From positions 549,527-613,526 of the forward strand of contig JBAZVI010000001.1 of assembly GCA_041660925.1 (NCBI GenBank): a DNA stretch of 64,000 bases. The letters are read 5' to 3'. Positions 1 to 9,030 of the stretch are shown here, piece after piece. Position 1 is the first letter of the stretch. Each line of letters starts with the position of its first letter. Below the pieces are notes generated by a model, which worked only from the letters and a program-made list of their open reading frames with translations, was not told the DNA's origin and made no database searches. A program made the translations under genes and the position numbers. This DNA comes from Elusimicrobiota bacterium. Its GTDB lineage: Bacteria > Elusimicrobiota > Elusimicrobia > UBA1565.

Positions 1-733
1 AGCAGGTCGGGCAGACCGTGTTGCAGGAGCCGCAGGAGAAGCAGTCCTCGGCGAACTTGGCCCAGAGCTCCTCCTTCTTGAAGGAGCCGCGGACCTTGCT
101 CGCGACCGCCTTCGCGTCGTGGCGAAGGGTCTCAGGGCACTTTTTGAGGACGTCCTCGTTGACCTTCTGCGCTTCCTTCGTCTGCGCATCGGAGGCCTTG
201 GCGAAGGAGCCCTGCTTGAGGAGCGCCTCGCCCTTGGGCGTGCGGGCCTCGTAGACGTAGCCGCCGGCGACCTTCGTGAGGAAGGCGTCGTGGCCCTTGG
301 GCTTCACCTCGGGGGCGATGGAGGCCCAGAAGGAGCGCGGCGCGGCGGCCTGGATGTTCGAGGCCACGACCGTCGTGCATTCGCGGTGGGCCATGTAGTT
401 CCAGTCCAGGTTCTTCTCGGTGAAGAGCACGTCCGTCATGTCGAGCGCCTTCACGTCGTAGAAGTGCACGCCGAGCAGGACCTTCTCCTCGGGCTTGATG
501 CAGCCCTCGTAGCGGTTCCCGTCGAAGCGGACGAGGTCCTGGGCCGTCGGGAAGAAGAGCTTCTTGGGCGGCAGGAGGGTGACGTCGTAGTCGAGGCGAA
601 GCTCCTCGGGCGTCTCGAGCCGGCCGAAGACGAACTTGCTGCGCTTGGCGACCGGGCCGTAGACGGGCTTCGACTTGATAAGGGCGGTGACGAAGCCCTT
701 GAAGTCGTTGTCTTTGATGAACGAGACGCTCAT
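1..733 (-). CDS. 4Fe-4S dicluster protein, HydB/AsrA-like (partial)
   Basis: The gene runs off the left edge, so the C-terminus is missing; 244 codons are visible. The start is ATG at 733 with a GGGGGA ribosome site about 6 nt upstream. The protein begins MSVSFIKDNDF, carries VYGPVAKR and then LLPPKKLFFPTAQDL, and near the cut end shows CFSCGSCNTVCPTC, the first cluster of a 4Fe-4S ferredoxin-type domain. This layout (about 200 residues, then iron-sulfur clusters) matches the HydB beta subunit of sulfhydrogenases and AsrA of anaerobic sulfite reductase, which pass electrons between the catalytic and NAD(P)H-linked subunits. The partner subunits would lie outside the window, so hydrogenase versus sulfite or sulfur reductase cannot be decided. 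An inverted repeat overlaps its promoter, suggesting regulated expression. Confidence 0.7.
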   Translation of the reverse strand, partial: MSVSFIKDNDFKGFVTALIKSKPVYGPVAKRSKFVFGRLETPEELRLDYDVTLLPPKKLFFPTAQDLVRFDGNRYEGCIKPEEKVLLGVHFYDVKALDMTDVLFTEKNLDWNYMAHRECTTVVASNIQAAAPRSFWASIAPEVKPKGHDAFLTKVAGGYVYEARTPKGEALLKQGSFAKASDAQTKEAQKVNEDVLKKCPETLRHDAKAVASKVRGSFKKEELWAKFAEDCFSCGSCNTVCPTC

Positions 734-778
734 GGGTCCCCCGTTGGGTGGATTTCTAGCGAAAAAGCGCGGTACGGA

Positions 779-818
779 TGTATAAGCGACCGGGGTCATT
801 TTACAAAAGACTTGTAAA
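779..818 (-). promoter_or_regulatory. Promoter and candidate operator of the HydB-like gene
   Basis: On the minus strand a -35-like TTGTAA (801-806) and a -10-like TATACA (779-784) are 16 nt apart, in front of the HydB-like gene. The -35 box lies inside an inverted repeat with perfect 7-bp arms, TTTACAA-N5-TTGTAAA (800-818), a geometry typical of a dimeric repressor or activator site. I cannot assign the regulator; the arms match neither the FNR nor the Rex consensus well. Confidence 0.45.
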
Positions 819-910
819 CGATGAATAGGCCGTGCGTACTGCGCGGACGGGGGTCCAAAGGCGCCCGGTTCCTGGGTCCTAGGGCACCTACGGCACCCGA
901 CTCCACTCCT

Positions 911-916
911 TATAAT
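911..916 (+). promoter_or_regulatory. -10 box of the M3 peptidase gene, leaderless
   Basis: A perfect TATAAT ends 8 nt before the ATG at 925, so transcription should begin at or beside the start codon. There is no Shine-Dalgarno sequence. Confidence 0.6.
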
Positions 917-924
917 CCGTATAT

Positions 925-3474
925 ATGCCCACCCCTCTCCGCCTTTCCATCGCGCTGCTCATCCTCCTCGCGGGCGCCCCCCGCGCCCAGATCGTCGTCC
1001 CGGCCCTGCCGCTGCCCGTCGGCGGCGCCGCGGCCGGCGCGGCCGCCCAGGGCGCCGTCGGCGCCGCGCTCGCCCCGCAGGTCCCCGACTTCTCCCTCTC
1101 GACGCGCCGCATGGCCGAGACCTACAAGGCCGCGGAGCGCGACTACCTCGCCGCGGTGAACGCGGTGACGGCCATCCCCGCCGCCGAGCGCACCTTCGCC
1201 AACACCGTAAAGGCCCTCGATTCGGCCCAGGCGCGCTACGCCGAGGCGGCCATCCCTCTCACCTTCCTCTCGGCCGTCTCGCCCGACCGGCGCGTGCGCC
1301 GCATGGCCGAGGCCATCGAGCGCCGCATCGGCCGCTTCGGCCTCGACCTCGCCGACCGCGACGACCTCTACACGGCGTACAAGGAATACGCGGCGAAGGG
1401 CGAGGCGCTCTCCGGCGAGGACAAGATGATCCTCGAGGACACCCTCGAGAGCTACAAGCGCAGCGGCAAGGACCTCCCCGTCGCCCAGCGCTCCGACCTG
1501 CGCGCCATCCGCGAGCGCATGGCGGAGCTCGAGCAGGCCTTCGAGCAGAACATCGCCGCCGAGGACGACGCCCTCGCGGTCGAGCCCGGACGACTGACGG
1601 GGCTCCCCCAGGACCTCCTCGACGCCCTCCCCCGCGACGCGCAGGGCCGGGCCGTCGTCGACCTCAAGGAGCCGAGCTACGTCCCGTTCATGCGCTACGT
1701 CCGGGACGGCGAGCTGCGCCGCCAGCTCTACTACAAGTACCAGAACCGCGCGGCGGAGAAGAACCTCCCCCTCCTCGAGGAGGAGCTCGCCCTGCGCGGG
1801 AAGCTCGCGAAGATCCTCGGCTACCGGACCTACGCCCATCTCGCGCTCGCCGACAACATGGCCGAGAGCCCCCTCAAGGTCGTGAGCTTCCTCAACCGGC
1901 TCAAGCGCGGACTGCGGCCCGCCGTCCAGGAGGAACGCAAGGCCCTGCTCGAGCAGAAGCGCCGCGAGGTCCCCGATGCCGCGCGCGTCGAGCCCTGGGA
2001 AACCGCCTACTACGCCGACAAGCTCCGCCAGGAGCGCTACGCCTTCGACGCGGACCAGGTCCGCCAGTACTTCCCCGTGGACCGCGTCGTCGCGGGGACG
2101 CTCGAGGTCTACCAGGAGCTCCTCGGCGTGCGCTTCCGCCAGCTCCCGAACCAGACCCCTGCGGCGGGTCCTGGCGCCGCAGGGGCGGTGCGAGCGGAGA
2201 ACGGCACGCGCACCGCATGGCATCCGGACGTCCAGCTCTACGAGATCTCCGACGCGAAGAGCGGCGAGGTCCTCTCCTACTTCTATCTCGACCTCTTCCC
2301 GCGCGAGGGGAAGTACACCCACGCGGCCGCCTTCGGGGTCATCTCGGGCCACGAACTCGAGGACGGCGGCTACCGCCGCCCCATCGAGGCCATGGTCGCG
2401 AACCTCTCGAAGCCCACCCCCGGCCACCCCGCACTCCTCACCCTCATGGACGTGGAGACCTTCTTCCACGAGTTCGGCCACCTCATGCACGGCACGCTCA
2501 CGAAGGCGCGCTACCGCGACCACGCCGGCACGAGCGTCGCCCTCGACTTCGTCGAGGCGCCCTCCCAGATGATGGAGAACTTCGTCTGGCGCCCCGAGGT
2601 CCTCGAACGCCTCTCCGGCCACTGGCGGGACCCCGACAAGAAGCTCCCCAAGGAGCTCCTCGAGAAGATGCTCGCCGCGCGGAACTTCCAGTCGGCGACG
2701 GGGAACCTCTCGCAGGTCGGCTTCGCGATGATGGACATGCTCTTCAACCTCCTCCCCGGCCCCGTCGACACGACGGCCGTGATGGCGAAGGTCTTCACGA
2801 CGCTGGGGCTCGAGCCGCCGCCGCCGGGCACGCATTTCCAGGCGAGCTTCGGCCACCTCATGAGCGGCTACGGGGCGGGCTACTACAGCTACCTCTGGTC
2901 GCTCGTCTTCGCGCAGGACCTCTTCTCCCGCTTCGAGGCCGAGGGCGTCCTGAACCCCGCGACCGGCGGGGCCTACCGCAGGGCCATCCTCGAGAAGGGC
3001 TCGAGCCGCGACGAGAACGCGTCCATGAAGGAGTTCCTGGGCCGCGAGCCGAACGAGCGGGCCTTCATGCGCTTCCTCGGCCTGGGGAAGGCCGAGAAGA
3101 CGTCCGCCGGAGAGGTCCAGGTGGAGAAGAAGCTGCCGCCGGAGTTCTTCGACCCCATCACCGCCGCGCTGACGGAGGAGAAGGAGCGCGTGCGCGCCCT
3201 GATGGACAAGGGCCTGCGCCTCTCCATCGAGCGCGGCTCGAACCCCCGCATCCCCGTCGTGCTCTTCTCGATGGGGCCCTACCGGACGATGTTCTACCTC
3301 TGGGAGGCGCAGGGCGCGCTGCGCGAGGTCCGCTTCAAATGGTACAAGCCGTCGTCCTGGTTCTCCCCGCGCTCCCCGGACCCCTACCGCATGGACCCCG
3401 CGGTCCAGGTCCGGGTCCTCCTCGACCTCGCCGAAGCCCTTTCGGCGAAGCTCGCCGCCCCCGCCACGACCTGA
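925..3474 (+). CDS. Exported M3-family metallo-oligopeptidase
   Basis: 849 aa. Zinc metallopeptidase of the M3 family (thimet oligopeptidase/oligopeptidase A), which cuts short peptides. Residues 515-519 are HEFGH inside FFHEFGHLMH, and the third zinc ligand is Glu544 in FVEAPSQ, the usual M3 spacing. M3 enzymes are normally cytosolic and about 680 aa. This one starts with a hydrophobic signal peptide ending APRAQ, followed by VVPALPLPVGG and an Ala/Gly-rich stretch, and is long, so it is probably exported to the periplasm. The AQ-I-V-V mature start resembles the N-termini of the stalk-module proteins later in the window, although this one lacks the long stalk. The gene stands alone with its own -10 box and converges with the GT87 gene 12 nt downstream. 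Confidence 0.9.
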   Translation: MPTPLRLSIALLILLAGAPRAQIVVPALPLPVGGAAAGAAAQGAVGAALAPQVPDFSLSTRRMAETYKAAERDYLAAVNAVTAIPAAERTFANTVKALDSAQARYAEAAIPLTFLSAVSPDRRVRRMAEAIERRIGRFGLDLADRDDLYTAYKEYAAKGEALSGEDKMILEDTLESYKRSGKDLPVAQRSDLRAIRERMAELEQAFEQNIAAEDDALAVEPGRLTGLPQDLLDALPRDAQGRAVVDLKEPSYVPFMRYVRDGELRRQLYYKYQNRAAEKNLPLLEEELALRGKLAKILGYRTYAHLALADNMAESPLKVVSFLNRLKRGLRPAVQEERKALLEQKRREVPDAARVEPWETAYYADKLRQERYAFDADQVRQYFPVDRVVAGTLEVYQELLGVRFRQLPNQTPAAGPGAAGAVRAENGTRTAWHPDVQLYEISDAKSGEVLSYFYLDLFPREGKYTHAAAFGVISGHELEDGGYRRPIEAMVANLSKPTPGHPALLTLMDVETFFHEFGHLMHGTLTKARYRDHAGTSVALDFVEAPSQMMENFVWRPEVLERLSGHWRDPDKKLPKELLEKMLAARNFQSATGNLSQVGFAMMDMLFNLLPGPVDTTAVMAKVFTTLGLEPPPPGTHFQASFGHLMSGYGAGYYSYLWSLVFAQDLFSRFEAEGVLNPATGGAYRRAILEKGSSRDENASMKEFLGREPNERAFMRFLGLGKAEKTSAGEVQVEKKLPPEFFDPITAALTEEKERVRALMDKGLRLSIERGSNPRIPVVLFSMGPYRTMFYLWEAQGALREVRFKWYKPSSWFSPRSPDPYRMDPAVQVRVLLDLAEALSAKLAAPATT

Positions 3475-3486
3475 GGGCTCCGACGC

Positions 3487-4656
3487 TCACGCCGTCTCGG
3501 GCTCCCTTCGGCGCGCGAGCGCGGCCCAGGAGAGAAGCAGGGTGTAGAGCCGGAAGTACTCGAAGGTGAAGGCGAACGCCCCCAGCCCCAGCCGGACCGC
3601 GAGCCCCTTCGCCGAGGCCACCATCGCCGCCGCGAGCAGGAGTCCGCGCAGGACCTTCGAACGCTCGCAGCGCAGCGCGTGGAGCGCGAGCGGGAGAAGG
3701 AGGATGTAGGAGTAGTCCTTCATCCGCGGGACGACGAGCGCGTAGAGCAGCGTCCCGAGCGCGACCGTCTCGAAGCGTGCGCGGGCGTCCCCTTCCCAGC
3801 GCCGCGCGAGCGCGAGCAGGCGCGGCGCGCTCAGCGCGAGCAGCCCCAGCGTCCAGAGCGCCCAGGAGCCCAGCGCGGCGCGCAGGCGCGCGGGGCCGCC
3901 GACCCCGAGGAGGTCCACCCACTCGGTGAGGAAGGCGTAGCCGGAGGCGTTCCCGGCCCCCCGCTCCCAGCGCCACGCCTTCTCCGGCGCCGAGAGCATG
4001 CGCAGGTAGTCGAGCGCCATCTGCCCGTGCAGCAGGCGGTTGAGCGACCAGAACCCGGCGAAGAGGGCGCAGCCGCCCGCGAAGAGGCCCCAGCGCGGCT
4101 TCGGCCTCAGCAGGAGCAGGACGAGCAGGGCCGCCGGCAGCATCTTCGCCTGCGCGGCGGCGGCGACGCAGAGCACGAAGAGTCCGTCGTGCTCGAAGAC
4201 GAGGGCGGCGAGGCCCGCCCAGAGCAGGCCCTGCTCGAAGACCGCGGCGTTGCCGCAGCGGAAGTCGGCCCAGAACGGGGAGCCGAAGGCGGCGAGGATG
4301 AAGAGCGCCCCGGGCAGGCCGAGGCCGCCGGGCAGGAGCCGGGCCCAGAGGAGGAGCAGCAGGAGGAGGACCACGGCCTTCGAGGCGTTCCAAAGGCGCA
4401 GGCCGTTCTCCGGACCGACGAGCGCGAAGGGTCGGGCGAGGTCGTAGGCGAGCGGAGGGTAGGTGCAGGGATAAGGGATCCCGTCGACGACGCGGTCGGA
4501 GAGGTAGGGACTCTCCCCCCGCGCGATGGAGTCGATGCAGAGCCGGTAGGCCTTGAAGTCCCAGCCGGTGCGCCGGACGTCGGTCGCGGCCGCGGCGAGA
4601 AGCGCGAGGAGCAACGCGAGCGCGGGGAGCGCCCAGCGCGGGAGCGCGCGGCTCAC
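3487..4656 (-). CDS. GT87 (DUF2029)-like membrane glycosyltransferase
   Basis: 389 aa, polytopic. It starts with GTG overlapping the stop codon of the upstream receiver-kinase gene by 4 bp, so it is translationally coupled to the signalling operon. The N-terminus is one membrane span followed by an external loop with GWDFKAYRLCIDSI and YPCTYPPLAYDL. These are typical of GT87, the polyprenyl-phosphate-mannose-dependent GT-C enzymes, in which an early Asp in the first loop is catalytic. The GNAAVFEQGLLWAG segment also fits the family's GN...Q motif. It probably transfers a sugar to an envelope glycan or lipid; donor and acceptor are unknown. It is the last gene of an operon reading HTH-REC, sORF, SBP, HK, REC-HK, GT87. 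Confidence 0.7.
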   Translation of the reverse strand: MSRALPRWALPALALLLALLAAAATDVRRTGWDFKAYRLCIDSIARGESPYLSDRVVDGIPYPCTYPPLAYDLARPFALVGPENGLRLWNASKAVVLLLLLLLWARLLPGGLGLPGALFILAAFGSPFWADFRCGNAAVFEQGLLWAGLAALVFEHDGLFVLCVAAAAQAKMLPAALLVLLLLRPKPRWGLFAGGCALFAGFWSLNRLLHGQMALDYLRMLSAPEKAWRWERGAGNASGYAFLTEWVDLLGVGGPARLRAALGSWALWTLGLLALSAPRLLALARRWEGDARARFETVALGTLLYALVVPRMKDYSYILLLPLALHALRCERSKVLRGLLLAAAMVASAKGLAVRLGLGAFAFTFEYFRLYTLLLSWAALARRREPETA

Positions 4657-6227
4657 GCGCCGCCGCCCGCGGGGAGGCGCACGGTGAAGGTCGTCCCCTC
4701 TCCTGCCCGGCTCTCGACGCCGATGCCGCCGCCGTGCTGCGCGAGGATGCGCTCGCAGATGTAAAGGCCCAGGCCGGTCCCCTCGCCCTCCGTCTTCGTC
4801 GTGTAGAAGGGCTCGAAGACCGCGCGCAGCTTGTCCTCCGGGATCCCGTGTCCCGAGTCACGGAAGACGACGCGCACCTCCCCGCCCGCCTGCGTCACGC
4901 CGACCTCGAGTCGCCGGCGCGGACGCTCGCGCATGGCGTGGATGGCGTTGACGGCGAGGTTGAGGAAGACCTGCTGCAGCTGCAGGGGGTCGGCTCGGAC
5001 GTGGGGCCCCTCCTCGGGGAAATCCCGGACCAGCTCGATGCCGGCCTCGGAGAGCTCACGGCGCAGCAGGCGCAGGACGGCCTCGAGGCCCTTGAGGACG
5101 GGGACGTCCTCGAGACGGGCGCTGTCGGAGCGGCAGAAGCCGAGCAGGCCGCGCACGAGCAGCGTGCAGCGGTGCGACTGTTCGGCGATGATCTCGAGGT
5201 CCGCGCGCAGTCCCGGGGAGAGGCCCGGCTGCTCCTGGAGGACCTGCGTGATGCCGAGGATGCCGGTGAGCGGGCTGTTGAGGTCGTGCGCCACGCTGGC
5301 GGCGAGGAGCCCGGCGGCGCCGAGCTTCTCCGAGCGCACGAGCTGCTCCTGGGCCTGGCGCAGGCGGCGATAGGCCATGGCGTTCTCGAGGGCCTGGGCG
5401 AGCTGCGAGCAGAAGATGTCGGCATGGCGCAGGTCGAGGAAGCCCGTGGGGGCGTCGGCGCGCATGCGCACCGCGCAGAGGAGGCCCACGCTGCGCCCGC
5501 CCGCGCAGAGCGGGGCGAAGAAGAGCCCGCGCGCCGCGGAGAAGCCCTCGAGGTCCTTGAGCCGCGGGTCCGCCGCGGGCTGGGAAGGGAGGCAGAGGGT
5601 CCCGAGCGGTCTTCCTTTCTCGGCGGCCAGGCGCCGGGCCGCGCCGGAGGCGGCGGCGACGGAGCCCGGCTCGCCGCGCGTGCTCAGGAGCGCCGGGGTG
5701 CCGCCCTCGTCGAGCGCGAAGAGCGCGGCGCCGTCCGCCTGCAGGACCTTGAGCGCGAGGTCGAGGAGCTCGGGGAGCAGGCGCTCGAGCTCGAGGGTAC
5801 GGAAGACCGCACGGCTGGCCTCGTGGAGAGCCACGAGCGCCGTCAGCTCGCGCTTCTCGAGCGCGCGCGCGATCAGGCCCGCGAGCTCCTCGACGTCGAA
5901 GGGCTTCTGAAGGTAGTCGTAGGCGCCCCGCTTCATGGCGGCGACGGCGGACTCGAGCGTCCCGTAGCCGGTCAGGAGGATGACCTCCGTGGCGGGACGC
6001 AGCGCTTTGATCTCCTCGAGGAGGCGGGCGCCGTCGATCCCGGGCATGCGGACGTCGCTGAGCACGATCGGGAAGTCCCCCTCCCGGAAGAGGCGCAGGG
6101 CCTCGGCGGCGTCCCCCGCCGGGACGACCCGGTAGCCGCGGCTCCCGAGCTCGTAGACGAGCAGGTCGCGGATGCCGCGCTCGTCGTCGACGACGAGGAT
6201 GGGGATGTTCGCCGTCTGCGCGCTCAT
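4653..6227 (-). CDS. Hybrid receiver-GAF-histidine kinase
   Basis: 524 aa with no membrane span. The order is a receiver domain (about 9-125; acidic pocket D14/D15, phosphoacceptor Asp58 in VLSDVRMPG, Lys in LQKPFD), then a GAF-like sensor region (about 150-285), then HisKA with the phosphorylatable His314 in SVAHDLNSP, then an HATPase_c domain (GHGIPED, GTGLGLYI). The start is ATG at 6227 inside the 4-bp overlap ATGA with the upstream kinase; longer in-frame extensions run into that gene and are not credible. The N-terminal receiver makes it a plausible acceptor of phosphate from the upstream PAS kinase, after which it would autophosphorylate or relay further. No effector domain is present, so the output may return to the HTH-receiver protein at the head of the operon. 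Confidence 0.9.
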   Translation of the reverse strand: MSAQTANIPILVVDDERGIRDLLVYELGSRGYRVVPAGDAAEALRLFREGDFPIVLSDVRMPGIDGARLLEEIKALRPATEVILLTGYGTLESAVAAMKRGAYDYLQKPFDVEELAGLIARALEKRELTALVALHEASRAVFRTLELERLLPELLDLALKVLQADGAALFALDEGGTPALLSTRGEPGSVAAASGAARRLAAEKGRPLGTLCLPSQPAADPRLKDLEGFSAARGLFFAPLCAGGRSVGLLCAVRMRADAPTGFLDLRHADIFCSQLAQALENAMAYRRLRQAQEQLVRSEKLGAAGLLAASVAHDLNSPLTGILGITQVLQEQPGLSPGLRADLEIIAEQSHRCTLLVRGLLGFCRSDSARLEDVPVLKGLEAVLRLLRRELSEAGIELVRDFPEEGPHVRADPLQLQQVFLNLAVNAIHAMRERPRRRLEVGVTQAGGEVRVVFRDSGHGIPEDKLRAVFEPFYTTKTEGEGTGLGLYICERILAQHGGGIGVESRAGEGTTFTVRLPAGGGA

Positions 6228-8050
6228 GCGTCCTCCTTCGGCGCCGCGCCGCTCGAGGAAGGCAGGAGGACGGTGAAGGTCGTTCCGCGGCCGATCTCGC
6301 TGCGCACCTGGATGCCGCCGTGATGCCGGCCGACGATCTCGTGCACCAGCGCGAGGCCGAGCCCCGTCCCCTTGCCCGGCGGCTTGGTCGTGAAGAACGG
6401 CTCGAAGATCTTCTCGCGGACCTCGGCCTCCATCCCCGTCCCCGTGTCGGAGACCTCGAGGACGACCTCCCCGCCGGGGACGCGGGCGCCGCGCAGGGTG
6501 AGCGTCCCCCCCTCCGGCATCGCGTCGACGGCGTTGGAGCAGAGGTTGATGAGGACCTGCTGGAGCTGGTTCACGTCCCCCTCGACGCTCAGCCCGCTCT
6601 CGCTGGAGCGCTCGACGCGGACCCCGTGGGAGCGCGCGATGCTCTCGATGATGGGGGCGGTCATGTCGAAGAGGGCCGCCACGGCCACGGGCTCCTTGCG
6701 CGCGCGCTCCTGGCGCGAGAAGGTGAGCAGGTCCTGCACGAGGTTGCGGCAGCGCAGCGCCTCCCGCTCGATGGAGGAGAGGGGCAGGGCCAGGGGGTCG
6801 CCGGGCGGGATGCGGCGGCCGGCCGACTGCGCGAAGCCGAGGATGACCCCGAGCGGGTTGTTGATCTCGTGCGCGACGCCCGCGGCGAGGCGCCCGACCG
6901 CCGAGAGCTTCTCCGTCATGCGCAGCTGCTGCTCGAACTTCCTGCGCTCGCGGATGTCCTTGGCCATGATGATGAGACCCTGGACGCGGCCCGCGCCGTC
7001 GCGCAGCGGAGAGGCCGAGAGGAGGACGGGGATCTCCGCGCCCTTCTTCTGGCGCAGACGCAGTTCCAGATTCTCGACGGACTGCGAGCAGTCCTCCCAA
7101 TTGAAAGACGAGGGCGGCGCCTCGCCCGGGCCCTCGCCGAGGATCCGCGCCGGATGGCCGATGAGCTCCGCTGCGGCGTAGCCGAGGGTCTCGCAGACGG
7201 TGCGGTTGAGGAGGCGGACGCGCCCCTCGGCGTCGGTGACGACGAGCAGGTCCTGGATGTTCTCCAGGATGCGATTGAGGAAATCCTTCGAGACGACGGT
7301 CCGCGAAAGGTCCTCCGCCATGCGGTTGAAGCTGCGCGCCAGGTCCCCGAGCTCGTCGGAGGACTCCTCCGCGACGCGCACGCCGTAATCGCCCCGCCCG
7401 ACGCCGTCGACCGCGGCGGAGAGGCGGCGCAGCGGCACGAGCATGCCTCCGATGAGCGTCGCGGCGATCGCGGCCGACAGCACGACGCTGAAGAGGACGA
7501 CGAAGCGCAGGCCCTTGAGGATCTCGGCCTGCGTACGCAGGGTCTTCGCGAGGGGGAGGTTCAGGAACACGGTGCCCAGGCGGCGCGCCCCGCTCGGCCG
7601 GTCGAGCATGTACTCCTCGCCGGCGCTCGCGGCCTGCTCGCGCAGGGGGATGGCGAGCTCGAGGGCGGGCTCGCCGCGGACGGAGAATTCGCGCATGCGC
7701 GGGCTCTCGGCGTTATGGGCCGCGAGCTCCCAGGTGTCCGCGAGCGTCCCCCCCTGCTCCGCGACGTTGGTGTGGGCGACGACTCGTTCCTCCATATCGG
7801 CGATGAAGGCGCCGAGTCCGCCCGTATCGCGCTGAAGCTTGAGCAGGGCCGATGTGAGCTCCGCCTCCCCGCGCGTCTCGAAGCCGGGAGCGATGCGGCG
7901 GTCGAGTTCGTCGCCCAGGCGCAGGGCGGCCCGGACGGTCTCGTCGACGAGCGCCGCGTGCACCGAGCGGCCGGCGTACCAGAGGATGCCCGCGGCGGTC
8001 AGCGCGATGACGACGGCGAGGCCGAGCAGGAACTTGGCGAAGAGTCTCAC
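6224..8050 (-). CDS. Membrane sensor histidine kinase, HAMP-PAS-HisKA
   Basis: 608 aa. It has a membrane span at about 4-26, a periplasmic sensor region at about 30-180, a second span at about 182-205, HAMP (about 203-253), PAS (about 255-375), HisKA with His394 in GVAHEINNPLG, and HATPase_c ending near residue 600 with GTGLGLAL. The start is GTG at 8050, overlapping the stop of the substrate-binding-protein gene (GTGA). A long upstream extension exists in frame but is antisense-free coding of the SBP gene in another frame, so I reject it. Together with the binding protein it forms a likely ligand-sensing pair: the SBP catches a ligand in the periplasm and signals through this kinase. Confidence 0.92.
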   Translation of the reverse strand: MRLFAKFLLGLAVVIALTAAGILWYAGRSVHAALVDETVRAALRLGDELDRRIAPGFETRGEAELTSALLKLQRDTGGLGAFIADMEERVVAHTNVAEQGGTLADTWELAAHNAESPRMREFSVRGEPALELAIPLREQAASAGEEYMLDRPSGARRLGTVFLNLPLAKTLRTQAEILKGLRFVVLFSVVLSAAIAATLIGGMLVPLRRLSAAVDGVGRGDYGVRVAEESSDELGDLARSFNRMAEDLSRTVVSKDFLNRILENIQDLLVVTDAEGRVRLLNRTVCETLGYAAAELIGHPARILGEGPGEAPPSSFNWEDCSQSVENLELRLRQKKGAEIPVLLSASPLRDGAGRVQGLIIMAKDIRERRKFEQQLRMTEKLSAVGRLAAGVAHEINNPLGVILGFAQSAGRRIPPGDPLALPLSSIEREALRCRNLVQDLLTFSRQERARKEPVAVAALFDMTAPIIESIARSHGVRVERSSESGLSVEGDVNQLQQVLINLCSNAVDAMPEGGTLTLRGARVPGGEVVLEVSDTGTGMEAEVREKIFEPFFTTKPPGKGTGLGLALVHEIVGRHHGGIQVRSEIGRGTTFTVLLPSSSGAAPKEDA

Positions 8051-8931
8051 GGCAGGAGGCTCTCGACGCGCTTGAGCGTCTCGACCGGAGGCGCGAGGCC
8101 GGCCCGCTTCGCGGCCGAGGCGCTGAAGGTGACGGAGACCTTCTCCGGGTGGATATCCTCGGCGACCGGCAGACCGGCCAGGGCGTCCCGTGCGGCCCCG
8201 GCGGCCGCGCGGCCGATCTCGGCGTAGCTCGCGGAGATCGACGCCGAGGCGCCCTTCTCGACGAGCCCCTCGGTCGGGGAGTAGAAGGGCACGGCGTTCG
8301 CCCAGGAATACTCGCGCAGGGCCTCGAAGTTGTCCGCGTTCACGAGAGCGGGGTCCGGCGTCATCCACAGAGCATCGACGCGTCCCTTGAGCCCGCGCAG
8401 GGCCTCATAGAGCTCCTCCGAGGATCGGACACGCACGGAGACGACCTCGAAGCGGTCGCGGGAGGAGAGGCGCAGCTCCTTGTGCTTGTGCTCGTTCTCT
8501 CCCTGCGACCAGAACACGGCGAGGCGCTTGAGCCTGGGCTGGAGCTCGAGCAGGCGGGAGACCAGGGCGTCGGGGTCTCCCGTCATCTGGATCTTCACCG
8601 GCGGCAGCTCGTAGCTCCCGCGCGAGACCGTCTTGCCGGGGGCGAGGCAGTAGATGAGCCGGACGCCCGACGGGTAAGGCTGCTGGGCCGCGCGGCCGCC
8701 GAAGGCCGCGACGACCGCGGCGTCCGCGGGGAGCTGGACGGCTCCCTCGCGCAGCTGGAGCAGCGTCACGGGGACGCCGACCTCTCTCCGGAAGCTCTCG
8801 AAGGCCTCCCAGTAGGGCTTCGCGTCCGAGCTCAGCACCGCGACGATGCGGGCCCCTTCCCCGGCGGCGGCCGCGCCGGGCCGGGCCATGGCGGAGAAGA
8901 GAAGGGCGGCGAGGAGGAGTCTAGAAGGCAT
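8047..8931 (-). CDS. ABC-type substrate-binding protein (PF04392-like)
   Basis: 294 aa with a signal peptide (MPSRLLLAALLFSAMARPGAAAA). The rest resembles the ABC_sub_bind family: two alpha/beta lobes with IVAVLSSDAKPYWEAFESF at the start, then AAFGGRAAQ, and a C-terminal lobe with VDALWMTPDPALVN and VPFYSPTEGLVEKGA. No permease or ATPase gene is nearby. Instead the gene is coupled on its 3' side to a membrane histidine kinase (4-bp GTGA overlap), so a sensory rather than a transport role is more likely. The ligand cannot be told from sequence. Confidence 0.8.
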   Translation of the reverse strand: MPSRLLLAALLFSAMARPGAAAAGEGARIVAVLSSDAKPYWEAFESFRREVGVPVTLLQLREGAVQLPADAAVVAAFGGRAAQQPYPSGVRLIYCLAPGKTVSRGSYELPPVKIQMTGDPDALVSRLLELQPRLKRLAVFWSQGENEHKHKELRLSSRDRFEVVSVRVRSSEELYEALRGLKGRVDALWMTPDPALVNADNFEALREYSWANAVPFYSPTEGLVEKGASASISASYAEIGRAAAGAARDALAGLPVAEDIHPEKVSVTFSASAAKRAGLAPPVETLKRVESLLP

Positions 8932-8934
8932 GCG

Positions 8935-9030
8935 TCACCCGAACGGCGCGCTCCCGCCCGTCCGGACGGACGCGGCCGCGGCGGCGGCCAGCAGGGCCGC
9001 CGCCGGCAGTCCGTACGACGCGGACTTCAC
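8935..9030 (-). CDS. Possible 31-aa coupled peptide
   Basis: A GTG at 9030 overlaps the TGA of the HTH-receiver gene (GTGA), exactly as at other junctions of this operon. The frame runs 31 codons and ends 3 nt before the ATG of the binding-protein gene. The product would be a short Lys-start hydrophobic peptide (MKSASYGLPAAALL, then an Ala run, then SVRTGGSAPFG), like a single membrane span or a bare signal peptide. The case rests only on junction geometry, and the high-GC sequence makes short open frames common. Confidence 0.3.
   Translation of the reverse strand: MKSASYGLPAAALLAAAAAASVRTGGSAPFG

Noticed and set aside
6224..8368. Longer start for the PAS histidine kinase
   Set aside because: The extra residues are Arg/Gly-rich readings of the binding-protein gene in another frame. 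The GTG at 8050 gives a membrane span start and the operon's 4-bp overlap.
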